Shown piece by piece: positions 34,390 to 42,166 of a DNA stretch of 48,628 bases. The notes beneath the pieces were generated by a model that saw nothing but the letters and a program-made list of their open reading frames with translations, was not told the DNA's origin and did no database searches. A program made the translations under genes and the position numbers. Each line of letters begins with the position of its first letter. The first letter of the stretch is position 1. Origin of the DNA: Streptomyces sp. AC555_RSS877 (GTDB taxonomy: Bacteria > Actinomycetota > Actinomycetes > Streptomycetales > Streptomycetaceae); assembly GCF_019049245.1 (NCBI RefSeq), contig NZ_JAGMUK010000069.1, positions 1 through 48,628 of the forward strand. Reading direction: 5' to 3'.

Positions 34390-34493
34390 GGCCGCTGCCG
34401 TTCCCTGGGTGTTTCGCGCGGCGCTCCGACGACGACCGCTTTCGAACAGGGCATTTTACGGAGCGCCGGGCCATAGCACCAAACCCGTGACGA

Positions 34494-35822
34494 TCATGGG
34501 TCGCAGGCGGCGATCAGCGTCTCCACCTCCGCGGTCACGGCCAGGGCCAGACGATCGAGGTCCGGCACGGCCTCGGCGTCGGCGACGAGCCCGTAGTGCA
34601 CCCGCCCGCGGTAGGTCGAGATCGCGACCGCGAGGGACTGCCCGCCGGCCAGCGGGGCGAAGGGATAGACCTCGGTGACGGGGTTGCCGCCGAGCTTCAG
34701 GCCGATGCCCGGCAGCGGCACGCTGGTGACCAGGATGTCGAACCACAGCCGCGCGGCCTGGCTCATCAGCGGTCCGCCGATGCGGTGGCCGAGCGCCGGG
34801 ACGTGGTCGGCGAGCAGGGCGACGGCGCCGGCGCCCCGGTTGGGCCCGGCGTCCTTGTTGCGGTCCATGGCCGTGCGGACCGTGGCGAGGCGGCCGAGCG
34901 GGTCCGGGTCGGCGACAGGAAGCCGTATCAGGTACCCGGAGAGCCGGTTGCCCTGTGGGTGGGCGGTGCGCGGGCGGCGCCTGGACACGGGGATCAGGGC
35001 GCGGGGCGCGACACCCTCGCTGCCGTCACCCCGCTCGTCCAGCCAGCTGCGCAGGGCGCCGGCGACGACGGCGATCAGGACGTCGTTGACGGTGCCGCCG
35101 ACGGCCTTGCGGACGCGGTGCACGTCGTCGATGTCGACCACCACCCCGGCGGTGCGGCGGGTGCCGCTGGACCGGGCGGTGAGGGCAGCGGTGGTACGTA
35201 CGTCCAGGGTGGAGCGGGCGACCGAGGTGCCGATGTCCAGGGCCCGGCCCACGTCGGACAGGGCGCCGCGCACCAGCCCCGGCAGTCTGCGGACGTCCGG
35301 GAGGAGGCCGCGGGGCGGCTCGGCGGGGCGGGGACGGCGGGCCGGCACGTCCATCGGGTCCAGGACCGCCGCGGCGAGCGTCAGTGCGCGCAGGCCGTCG
35401 GCCAGGGCGTGGTGGAACTTGAAGAGCACGGCGAACGAGACGCCGTCCGCACCCGGCAGCACATGCGCCTCCCACGGCGGCCGGTCCCGCTCCAGCGGCC
35501 GCTGCATCAGCCGGCCGGCCTCGGCCTGGAAGTCCGCGGTGGGGGCGTGCAGGGTGACGTGGTCGAGCGGGTCGAAGTCCGGAGCGGGCTCGCGTGCCGC
35601 GCCGCCGAAGGCCCCCGGGAAGCCCAGGGGCCACACGTCCCGGATCCGCATCCGCAGTCCGGGCACCGCGGCGGCCCGTGCGGCCAGCAGGTCGGCCGCG
35701 TGAGCACCCGCGGTGGGCGAGTGTGCCGTGAAGACGCCGAGTGCGCCCAGGTGCATGGGGTGCTCGGCGGATTCCATGTTCCAGAACGCCAGGTCGAGAG
35801 GTGCGAGCAGGTCAGGAGTCAA
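34494..35822 (-). CDS. WS/DGAT-type acyltransferase
   Basis: A 442-aa wax ester synthase/diacylglycerol acyltransferase-like protein, making storage triacylglycerol or wax esters from acyl-CoA. The N-terminal active motif is HHALADG (H137, H138, D142, G143), preceded by RPLERDRPPWEAHVL; a second family motif, NDVLIAVVAGALRSWL, is at about 255, and VTSVPLPG near 372. It starts at the TTG at 35822, with GAGG upstream lying within a hairpin (see that entry). Shorter linkers than the long mycobacterial paralogues are noted. It lies 104 bases upstream of the SDR-like gene. Confidence 0.88.
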   Translation of the reverse strand: MTPDLLAPLDLAFWNMESAEHPMHLGALGVFTAHSPTAGAHAADLLAARAAAVPGLRMRIRDVWPLGFPGAFGGAAREPAPDFDPLDHVTLHAPTADFQAEAGRLMQRPLERDRPPWEAHVLPGADGVSFAVLFKFHHALADGLRALTLAAAVLDPMDVPARRPRPAEPPRGLLPDVRRLPGLVRGALSDVGRALDIGTSVARSTLDVRTTAALTARSSGTRRTAGVVVDIDDVHRVRKAVGGTVNDVLIAVVAGALRSWLDERGDGSEGVAPRALIPVSRRRPRTAHPQGNRLSGYLIRLPVADPDPLGRLATVRTAMDRNKDAGPNRGAGAVALLADHVPALGHRIGGPLMSQAARLWFDILVTSVPLPGIGLKLGGNPVTEVYPFAPLAGGQSLAVAISTYRGRVHYGLVADAEAVPDLDRLALAVTAEVETLIAACDP

Positions 35823-35824
35823 TG

Positions 35825-35857
35825 GCTTGCCTCGCGTCGACGACGGGTGAGGCAAGC
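35825..35857 (-). promoter_or_regulatory. Hairpin covering the ribosome site of the acyltransferase gene
   Basis: A 9-bp perfect inverted repeat, GCTTGCCTC (35825-35833) and GAGGCAAGC (35849-35857), ends 2 bases before the TTG start of the acyltransferase. In the minus-strand mRNA the GAGG ribosome site forms one arm, so folding would hide it. This suggests translational control, untested. Confidence 0.5.
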
Positions 35858-35932
35858 AGTCAATCGCCCCCAAGCGATTACGGTCAAGTACGATCAGGCT
35901 ACGCTCAGTTAACAGCAGATTAAGTCCGGCGC

Positions 35933-35968
35933 CCTGGGCCCCGGCTGTCACAGGGGCAAAGGCCCAGG
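35933..35968 (-). terminator. Hairpin after glgC
   Basis: CCTGGGCC (35933-35940) pairs with GGCCCAGG (35961-35968) across a 20-base loop. It starts 3 bases beyond the glgC stop on the minus strand and would end the glgA-glgC transcript. Confidence 0.6.
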
Positions 35969-35971
35969 AAA

Positions 35972-37192
35972 TCAGGGCACCTGCTGGCCCTTCCCCAGCG
36001 CGATCACTCCGCCTTTGGACACCGTGTACAGCTCGGCGTCCCGCTCCGGATTCACGCCGATGGTCGCGCCCGGAGGGACCTGGACGTTCTTGTCGAGCAC
36101 GGCACCGCGCACCACCGCGCCCCGCCCGATGTGCACGTTGTCGTGCAGCACCGAGCCCTGGACCACGGCTCCCGGGTCGACCACGACACCCGGCGACAGG
36201 ACCGACCGGGTGACCTGGCCGCGGATCAGGCAGCCCGCGCTGATGATGGACTCGCTCGCGATGCCGCCCGCGTTGAAACGGGCCGGGGAGAGCTGACCCG
36301 AGTGGGTGTAGATGGGCCAGCTGCGGTTGTACAGGTTGAAGGTGGGGCGCTCGGCGATGAGGTCCATGTGGGCGTCGTAGTAGGCGTCGAGCGTGCCGAC
36401 GTCCCGCCAGTAGCCCTGGTCGCGGGTGGTCTCGCCGGGCACGTGGTTGGCGCTGAAGTCGTACAGCTGGGCCTCGCCTCGGTCGGTGAGCTGCGGCAGG
36501 ATCGAGCCGCCCATGTCGTGCACCGAGTGCACGTCCTCGGCGTCCCGTTGCAGCGCCTCGATGAGGGCCTTGGTGGTGAAGATGTAGTTGCCCATCGAGG
36601 CGAACACGCACTCGGGGTCGTCGGCCAGGCCGGGCGGGTCGGCGGGCTTCTCCAGGAAGCGCTCCACCGTCTGGCCGTCGGAACCGGGGCTGATCACACC
36701 GAAGGCCGACGACTCGCCCCGCGGGACGCGTATCCCGGCCACCGTCACGCCCGCGCCGCTCTCGATGTGCTGGGCGAGCATCTGACGCGGGTCCATGCGG
36801 TAGACGTGGTCGGCGCCGAAGACGGCCACGTACTCGGGCTGTTCGTCGTAGATGAGGTTCAGGGACTGCAGGATCGCGTCCGCGCTGCCCAGGTACCAGC
36901 GCGGGCCGAGGCGCTGCTGGGCCGGGACCGGGGTGACGTAGTTGCCGAGCAGGCTGGACATCCGCCAGGTGGTGGTGATGTGCCGGTCCAGCGAGTGCGA
37001 CTTGTACTGCGTGAGCACGCAGATGCGCAGGATGTCGGCGTTGACCAGGTTGGACAGCACGAAGTCGACGAGCCGGTACGTGCCGCCGAAGGTGACCGCG
37101 GGTTTCGCGCGGTCCGCGGTCAGGGGCATCAGGCGTTTGCCCTCTCCGCCCGCCAGCACGATGCCGAGCACCGAAGGACCACCACGACGCAT
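35972..37192 (-). CDS. glgC: Glucose-1-phosphate adenylyltransferase
   Basis: A 406-aa ADP-glucose pyrophosphorylase that makes ADP-glucose from ATP and glucose-1-phosphate for glycogen synthesis. N-terminal nucleotidyltransferase: VLAGGEGKRLMPLTADRAKPAVTFGG (the GGxGxRLxPLT loop and the Lys), YRLVDFVLSN, GADHVYRMD, FLEKP and YWRDVG. C-terminal beta-helix from about 290 with hexapeptide repeats (GVVVDPGAVVQGSVL, NVHIGRGAVVRGAVL). ATG at 37192 follows GAGGGGAG; another in-frame ATG at 37225 lacks one. It follows glgA by 81 bases. Confidence 0.95.
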   Translation of the reverse strand: MRRGGPSVLGIVLAGGEGKRLMPLTADRAKPAVTFGGTYRLVDFVLSNLVNADILRICVLTQYKSHSLDRHITTTWRMSSLLGNYVTPVPAQQRLGPRWYLGSADAILQSLNLIYDEQPEYVAVFGADHVYRMDPRQMLAQHIESGAGVTVAGIRVPRGESSAFGVISPGSDGQTVERFLEKPADPPGLADDPECVFASMGNYIFTTKALIEALQRDAEDVHSVHDMGGSILPQLTDRGEAQLYDFSANHVPGETTRDQGYWRDVGTLDAYYDAHMDLIAERPTFNLYNRSWPIYTHSGQLSPARFNAGGIASESIISAGCLIRGQVTRSVLSPGVVVDPGAVVQGSVLHDNVHIGRGAVVRGAVLDKNVQVPPGATIGVNPERDAELYTVSKGGVIALGKGQQVP

Positions 37193-37273
37193 GGCCGCTC
37201 CCCTCACCCTGGGTTGATCATCCATGCCTGCCCCCGAGCAGGGCGGACTACGCCTGTTCGAGGACTTCGTCCG

Positions 37274-38425
37274 CTAATCCGGTTTGAGAATCTCCTCGTA
37301 GAGCCGGACCGTACGCCGGGCGACGGCGTCCCAGCCGAACTCGCCCACCGCTCGCTCCCGCCCGGCCTCGCCCATCTCCCGCGCGGCCGCCGGGTCCCCG
37401 AGGACCGAGTCCAGCGCCCGCGCCAGGCCCGTCTCGAAGTCGTCGTCGACCGGCACGAGCAGTCCTGTCTTCCCGTCGTCCACGACTTCGGGAATCCCGC
37501 CGGTCCGGGAGGCCACGACGGGAGTGCCGCACGCCATCGCCTCCAGGTTGACGATGCCGAGGGGTTCGTACACCGAGGGGCACGCGAACACGGCGGCGTG
37601 CGTCAGAAGCTGGATCACCTCGGGGCGGGGCAGCATCTGCGGGATCCAGTGCACGCCCTCGCGGACCCGGCTCAGCTCCTGGAAGAGCTCGCGGAACTCC
37701 TGGTCGATCTCGGGGGTGTCGGGGGCGCCGGCGCAGAGCACGACCTGCGCGGCCGGATCGATGTCCCGCACCGCGCGCAGCAGGTGCGGCACGCCCTTCT
37801 GGCGGGTGATCCGGCCCACGAACAGGACGTACGGGCGGTCCGGGTCCAGCCCGATGCGGCGCAGGACGTCGGTGCCGTGGTCGGGCCGGTAGAGGCTGGT
37901 GTCGATGCCGTTGTGCACGATGTGGACCTTGGCCGGATCCAGCGCCGGGTAGCAGCCGAGGATGTCCTCGCGCATGGCACCGGAGACGGCGATCACCCGG
38001 TCGGCGGACTCGATCGCGGTGCGCTCCGCCCAGCTGGAGAGGGCGTATCCGCCGCCGAGCTGCTCGGCCTTCCAGGGACGCAGGGGCTCCAGGGAGTGGG
38101 CGGTCATCACGTGCGGGATGCCGTACAGGAGCTTGCCGAGGTGGCCGGCGAGGTTGGCGTACCAGGTGTGGGAGTGGACGAGCTCACGGCCTTCGAGGCC
38201 GGCGGTCATCGCGAGGTCCACGGAGAAGGTGCGCAGCGCGTCGTTGGCGGTGTCCAGCACCGGCCAGGGGCGGTGGCGGATCACGCCGTCGGCACGGCCC
38301 TCGCCCCAGCAGTGCACATCGAGGTCGACGAGGGACCTCAACTCCCGGGCCAGGAACTCGACATGGACGCCCGCACCGCCGTACACATCCGGCGGGTACT
38401 CGCGGGTCAGCAGTCCCACACGCAC
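37274..38425 (-). CDS. glgA: Glycogen synthase / maltose-1-phosphate synthase (actinobacterial GlgA/GlgM)
   Basis: A 383-aa GT-B glycosyltransferase. The shorter length compared with the approximately 475-aa enterobacterial GlgA marks the actinobacterial type, which in mycobacteria makes maltose-1-phosphate from ADP-glucose. Motifs: LLTREYPPDVYGGAGVH (donor-binding loop), HSHTWYANLAG, the acceptor/catalytic VLFVGRITRQKG, and ACPSVYEPLGIVNLEAMACGTPVVAS (E-x7-E). GTG at 38425. It works with GlgC next to it. Which of the two products it makes cannot be told from motifs. Confidence 0.9.
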   Translation of the reverse strand: MRVGLLTREYPPDVYGGAGVHVEFLARELRSLVDLDVHCWGEGRADGVIRHRPWPVLDTANDALRTFSVDLAMTAGLEGRELVHSHTWYANLAGHLGKLLYGIPHVMTAHSLEPLRPWKAEQLGGGYALSSWAERTAIESADRVIAVSGAMREDILGCYPALDPAKVHIVHNGIDTSLYRPDHGTDVLRRIGLDPDRPYVLFVGRITRQKGVPHLLRAVRDIDPAAQVVLCAGAPDTPEIDQEFRELFQELSRVREGVHWIPQMLPRPEVIQLLTHAAVFACPSVYEPLGIVNLEAMACGTPVVASRTGGIPEVVDDGKTGLLVPVDDDFETGLARALDSVLGDPAAAREMGEAGRERAVGEFGWDAVARRTVRLYEEILKPD

Positions 38426-38463
38426 CCGGAACCCCCTGTCTCAGCGGCTGCTTGTCTTCATGG

Positions 38464-39201
38464 TCACCCAGATGCGGCGTGCGGGGAAGACCGCGGGGGT
38501 CGTGTGAAGCAACAGTCACCGCACACGCCCCCGGCGGGCACACGGTAGTAGAGGCAGCAGCTGCGCCGGCGGAAGGCGGTGCCGGTGAGGGTGCCGGCGC
38601 CCGCGAGGAGGGGGTGGGCGAGGAGTTCCGCGGTGCGGGCGCGGGCCGTCGCGGCCACGTCCGTACGGCCGTGACGCCGCGCCCAGCCGTCCAGCTGCCG
38701 GGCGGCGCCCGCCAGCGCGGAGGCGGCGTTTCCCCACAGCAGACCTTCGGCGACGCGGTACCGGGCGTGCAGGATGTCGGTCACCGGCTGGAGGTGGGCG
38801 TGCAGCACGACGTCCGCGAGGGTCTTCGCGTCCGCGGGCAGCGGCCGTACGGCGGACAGCCACAGGTCGTCGGGGGCGCTGCCGTCGGGATCCCAGTGCA
38901 GCAGCCGCGGGTCGAGGTCGGGGACCCGGCCGTAGAGGGCGGCGCAGCCGAGAGCCACCGACCACAGGCGGGCGGCGAGCCCTTGCTGGGCCACGGAGGC
39001 CGCGATGCGCGACTCGGGGGCCCGCAGGGCTGCGCCTACCTTGCGCACCCGGAACGTCATAGAATCGTCGTAAACATCCCAAGAGTCCCGCTCGTACAGG
39101 CACGCGAGCGTCGGCGGTGACGCGTGCGGGGCTCCTGCCGTGTGCAGTGCGAAGAAGCCGCCGAGCGGGCGCAGCGCGGCGAGATCGGGGTCGAGGTCCA
39201 C
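38464..39201 (-). CDS. (2Fe-2S)-binding FhuF-like protein
   Basis: A 245-aa protein of the FhuF-like ferric-siderophore reductase type. The mark is the C-terminal cluster motif with Cys pairs, RRRSCCLYYRVP then CGDCCF (CC-x10-C-x2-C), which binds a 2Fe-2S cluster. The rest is helical with little conservation visible. GTG at 39201 (MDLDPDL) is my choice; a TTG at 39219 is in frame, and neither has a ribosome site. A pair of hairpins lies upstream. Iron acquisition or release is the likely role, though no siderophore genes are near. Confidence 0.78.
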   Translation of the reverse strand: MDLDPDLAALRPLGGFFALHTAGAPHASPPTLACLYERDSWDVYDDSMTFRVRKVGAALRAPESRIAASVAQQGLAARLWSVALGCAALYGRVPDLDPRLLHWDPDGSAPDDLWLSAVRPLPADAKTLADVVLHAHLQPVTDILHARYRVAEGLLWGNAASALAGAARQLDGWARRHGRTDVAATARARTAELLAHPLLAGAGTLTGTAFRRRSCCLYYRVPAGGVCGDCCFTRPPRSSPHAASG

Positions 39202-39224
39202 GAAGAGCAGTAATACCAAGGCAT

Positions 39225-39272
39225 CTAGGGGCGCCGGCCCCTAGGGGTTCGCCCAGGGGCACCCACCCTGGG
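39225..39272. promoter_or_regulatory. Two hairpins in the leader of the 2Fe-2S protein gene
   Basis: CTAGGGG-6 bases-CCCCTAG (39225-39244) and CCCAGGG-7 bases-CCCTGGG (39252-39272) stand in tandem between the divergent 2Fe-2S protein gene and the EamA transporter gene. Both are perfect 7-bp stems. They could be operators or RNA structures in the leader of the minus-strand gene. Confidence 0.5.
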
Positions 39273-39429
39273 GATGACTGCGCCCGATTCGTACTCCATC
39301 GGCAGTAGGACCCATTAACTGCTCAGGGACGACGACGGGAAGAACTTTTCACGGGATCGTGTTGGTCATGGAAGCCGACCGTACGCCGCGCCGGGCCCAG
39401 CGCCCCCGCCTCACGCAGAGGAGTCGCTC

Positions 39430-40698
39430 ATGAGTGCCCTCGCGTTGTCCGTGCTCCTGTCGTTCATCTCCGCCGTGGCGTACGCGGGCGGGGCGATCGT
39501 CCAGGAGCAGGTGGCGGTCTCCTCCCCCGGTCAGCAGTACGCGCCGATGCGCCGGCCCATCTGGTGGGCGGCGGTCGCGCTGAACGGCCTGGGTGCACTG
39601 CTGCACGTGGTGGCGCTCGCCTACGGCCCGCTGAGCCTGGTGCAGCCGCTGGGCGCGCTGACCATCGTCTTCGCCCTGCCGATGGCGGCCCTGTTCGTGG
39701 GCCGCAAGGCCGGGGCGACCGCATGGCGCGGCGCGATCATGGCGACGGTCGGTCTCGCCGGTCTGCTCTCCCTGGTCGGCGCGTCCGACGCGCAGTCGCT
39801 GGACACCACACAGCGGGTGGGGGTGGCCGTGGTCACCGCCGGTGCGGTGGTCGCGCTGATGATCGCCGGCCGGGCCGCGCACCGGCACCCGGCGGTGCGC
39901 AGCATCCTGCTCGCGATCGCGTCCGGTATCGCGTTCGGCATGTCCTCGGTCTTCACCAAGACCGTCGCCGTCGACTGGACGGGCGGCGTCTCCGCGGCCG
40001 ACGTGCCGTCCCTGGCCGTGATCGGCGTCCTGGCCACGACCGGCATGCTGCTGTCCCAGGCCGCCTACCGCGGCGCGGGGCTCGCGGCCCCGCTGGCCAC
40101 GCTGACGGTCGTCAACCCGGTGGCGGCCGCCGCGGTCGGCATCACGATGTTCGGAGAAACCTTCCGCTACGGCACCACGGGCACCGCGCTCGCACTGAGC
40201 TGCGGTGTGGTGGCGGCGGGCGGCTTGATCCTGCTGACCACCGAGCGGCTGCAGCGCACCCACCCGGAGCCCGTGGAGCCACTGCCCGAGCCCACCGCCC
40301 GGCCGGTGGCGCCGCTGCCCGAGCCGGTTCCGGCCGAAGGGCGCCAGGCCCGCCGGTTCCCCGACCAGCCGGTCGCCGCAGGGGTCCGGGACGGCGTGCT
40401 CGTCCCGACTCCGGCGACTGCCGCGGTCCAGGAAGCCACGCTCCTGCCGGCCCCCTCCGCTGCCACGATCCCGGACTCCGTGCCGGCCCCGGCGGCTGCC
40501 GCGGTGCCCGACGGGGTGCTCGTCCCGGTCCCGGTCTCACCGTCGGCCCTGGACGGCGACACCGGCACGGAGGACGCCGCAGAGAGGGCGGCGTCGTCGG
40601 CGTCCGACGTGCCGGCGTATCTCTACGGCCCCTTCCACGCCGGCCTGTTCGTCCCGCTGCCCGTCGTCGACCGGCACCGCACGCGCGTCAAATCCTGA
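39430..40698 (+). CDS. EamA/DMT-superfamily transporter with long variable tail
   Basis: A 422-aa membrane protein with about nine or ten helices over residues 1-270. It has paired EamA-like halves with PLSLVQPLGALTIVFALPMAALF and APLATLTVVNPVAAAAVGITMFGETF, typical of small-molecule exporters. The C-terminal 150 residues are an unusual Pro/Ala/Val-rich cytoplasmic tail with repeated GVLVPxP-like units, ending in PAYLYGPFHAGLFVPLP. ATG at 39430 follows GAGGAG. It overlaps the convergent peptidase gene by 11 bases. Cargo unknown. Confidence 0.85.
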   Translation: MSALALSVLLSFISAVAYAGGAIVQEQVAVSSPGQQYAPMRRPIWWAAVALNGLGALLHVVALAYGPLSLVQPLGALTIVFALPMAALFVGRKAGATAWRGAIMATVGLAGLLSLVGASDAQSLDTTQRVGVAVVTAGAVVALMIAGRAAHRHPAVRSILLAIASGIAFGMSSVFTKTVAVDWTGGVSAADVPSLAVIGVLATTGMLLSQAAYRGAGLAAPLATLTVVNPVAAAAVGITMFGETFRYGTTGTALALSCGVVAAGGLILLTTERLQRTHPEPVEPLPEPTARPVAPLPEPVPAEGRQARRFPDQPVAAGVRDGVLVPTPATAAVQEATLLPAPSAATIPDSVPAPAAAAVPDGVLVPVPVSPSALDGDTGTEDAAERAASSASDVPAYLYGPFHAGLFVPLPVVDRHRTRVKS

Positions 40699-41851
40699 GG
40701 CCGCCGGCCTTCAGGTAGGCCACCGGGTCGATGTCCGTTCCGAAGCCGGGCCCTGTACGCACCTCGAAGTGCAGATGCGGGCCCGTGCTGTTGCCGGTGG
40801 AGCCCGAGCGGCCGATCCGCTGGCCGCCGCCCACCGTCTGTCCGCTCTTCACGGAGATCGCCGACAGGTGCGCGTACTGGGTGTAGCGGCCGTCGGAGTG
40901 CCGGATCACCACCTGGTAGCCGAACGATCCGCCCCACCCGGCGGTGACGACCTTGCCGGCCGAGACCGCCTTCACGGAGGTGCCCGTGGGCACGGCGAAG
41001 TCGACGCCGGTGTGGTAGCCCTTCGACCAGGAGGAACCCGTCTTGCGGTACGGCGTGCCCGGGCCGGCGTTCACCGGGGAGACCAGGGAACGGCTGGTCG
41101 TGGCCTTCTCCTCGGTCTCCTGGGTGCCCGAGGCGGCCTTCTCGGTGGCCGATCCGCCACCGGTCCGGGTGGTCGTGGTGGCGGTGGTGGTGTCCTGGCC
41201 GCGCAGCTTCAGCCGCTGGCCGGGCACGATCAGGTCGGGGTCCGGTCCGATGGCCTTCCGGTTGGCCGTGTACAGCCCCCGCCAGCCGCCCTTGACCCGC
41301 TGGGCGTCGGCGATCTCGGAAAGCGAGTCGCCGCGGACCACCGTGTACATCTCGGCGGTCCCGGCCCGGGACTGGGGCGTGGTCTGCGGCTGCACGTCCG
41401 CCGCGGAGCCACTGCCCGGCTTCTTCGCGGCGCTGTCGCCGGCCTGGGCGGGACGGATGTCCGGGGTGTCGCCGCCCCGTGTCAGGCCGGCCCGCACCGA
41501 GCACGTCGGCCAGGCCCCTGGTCCCTGCCCGTCCAGCACCTTCTCCGCCACGGCGATCTGCTGGTCCTTGGTGGCCAGATCCGCTCGCGGCGCGTACCGC
41601 GTGCCGCCGTACGCCTCCCAGGTGGACTGGGTGAACTGCAGTCCGCCGTAGTAGCCGTTGCCGGTGTTGATGTTCCAGTCGTTGCTCGACTCGCAGGCGG
41701 CGACCTTGTTCCAGGTGTCCACGTCGGCGGCCTGCGCGACCCCGGCACCGATGAGCGGCATCGCCATCCCGGCACCGCCCGCCGTGACGGTGAGCGAGGC
41801 GCGGTTGATCCTGTTCGGCTGATACCGGCGGTGCCGGCCGCGTACGGCCAT
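40688..41851 (-). CDS. Secreted cell-wall hydrolase: Rpf-like, LysM, M23 peptidase
   Basis: A 387-aa exported protein with three modules. A signal peptide (about 1-41) ends VAQA. A transglycosylase/resuscitation-promoting-factor-like domain (about 43-120) starts DVDTWNKVAACESSNDWN, with the catalytic Glu at E54, and GGLQFTQSTW. A LysM peptidoglycan-binding domain (about 168-216) holds YTVVRGDSLSEIA and PGQRLKL. The M23 metallopeptidase domain (about 285-387) has the HxxxD motif in GYHTGVDFAVP and HLH in GPHLHFEV. ATG at 41851 follows AGGGGGG. It would cut both glycan and peptide bonds during growth or spore germination. Confidence 0.92.
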   Translation of the reverse strand: MAVRGRHRRYQPNRINRASLTVTAGGAGMAMPLIGAGVAQAADVDTWNKVAACESSNDWNINTGNGYYGGLQFTQSTWEAYGGTRYAPRADLATKDQQIAVAEKVLDGQGPGAWPTCSVRAGLTRGGDTPDIRPAQAGDSAAKKPGSGSAADVQPQTTPQSRAGTAEMYTVVRGDSLSEIADAQRVKGGWRGLYTANRKAIGPDPDLIVPGQRLKLRGQDTTTATTTTRTGGGSATEKAASGTQETEEKATTSRSLVSPVNAGPGTPYRKTGSSWSKGYHTGVDFAVPTGTSVKAVSAGKVVTAGWGGSFGYQVVIRHSDGRYTQYAHLSAISVKSGQTVGGGQRIGRSGSTGNSTGPHLHFEVRTGPGFGTDIDPVAYLKAGGLRI

Positions 41852-42166
41852 GAAGAGCCCCCCTAGGCATGCGTCAGGAGGGGCAAAAGTAAGCGCTGCG
41901 AACAGGCCATGACAAGGCGGCAATCGGCCGTGCTTCCGTTCAAGAAATCAGGAATAGGCGGCAGTTGCGCGGCGGCTGAGCCAGGTGGTGCCTCTCATGC
42001 GTATCTGCCTGCGGAGCGCCGCCCAGCCCGGACGCGCGGCCGGCGTACCGGCACGTCAGGATGGCCGAGGGGCGATACTGACCTGCACGACCGCCAGGCA
42101 CCGGCACCACCGGCACCACCGGCACCACCGACAACCGGATCCCCGGATCCTTGAGGAGCCAACCGA
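41852..42166. other. Intergenic region between divergent M23 and gnd genes, with a 9-bp tandem repeat
   Basis: These 315 bases contain promoters for both genes. The 9-base unit GGCACCACC is repeated three times at 42103-42129, in the leader of gnd, and GGATCC repeats follow at about 42137-42150. I looked for a c-di-AMP (ydaO) riboswitch, known before some actinobacterial wall-hydrolase genes, and did not find its conserved core. Confidence 0.55.

Noticed and set aside
41852..42166. c-di-AMP riboswitch before the wall hydrolase
   Set aside because: Expected from other actinomycetes, but the conserved core bases were not found in the leader.
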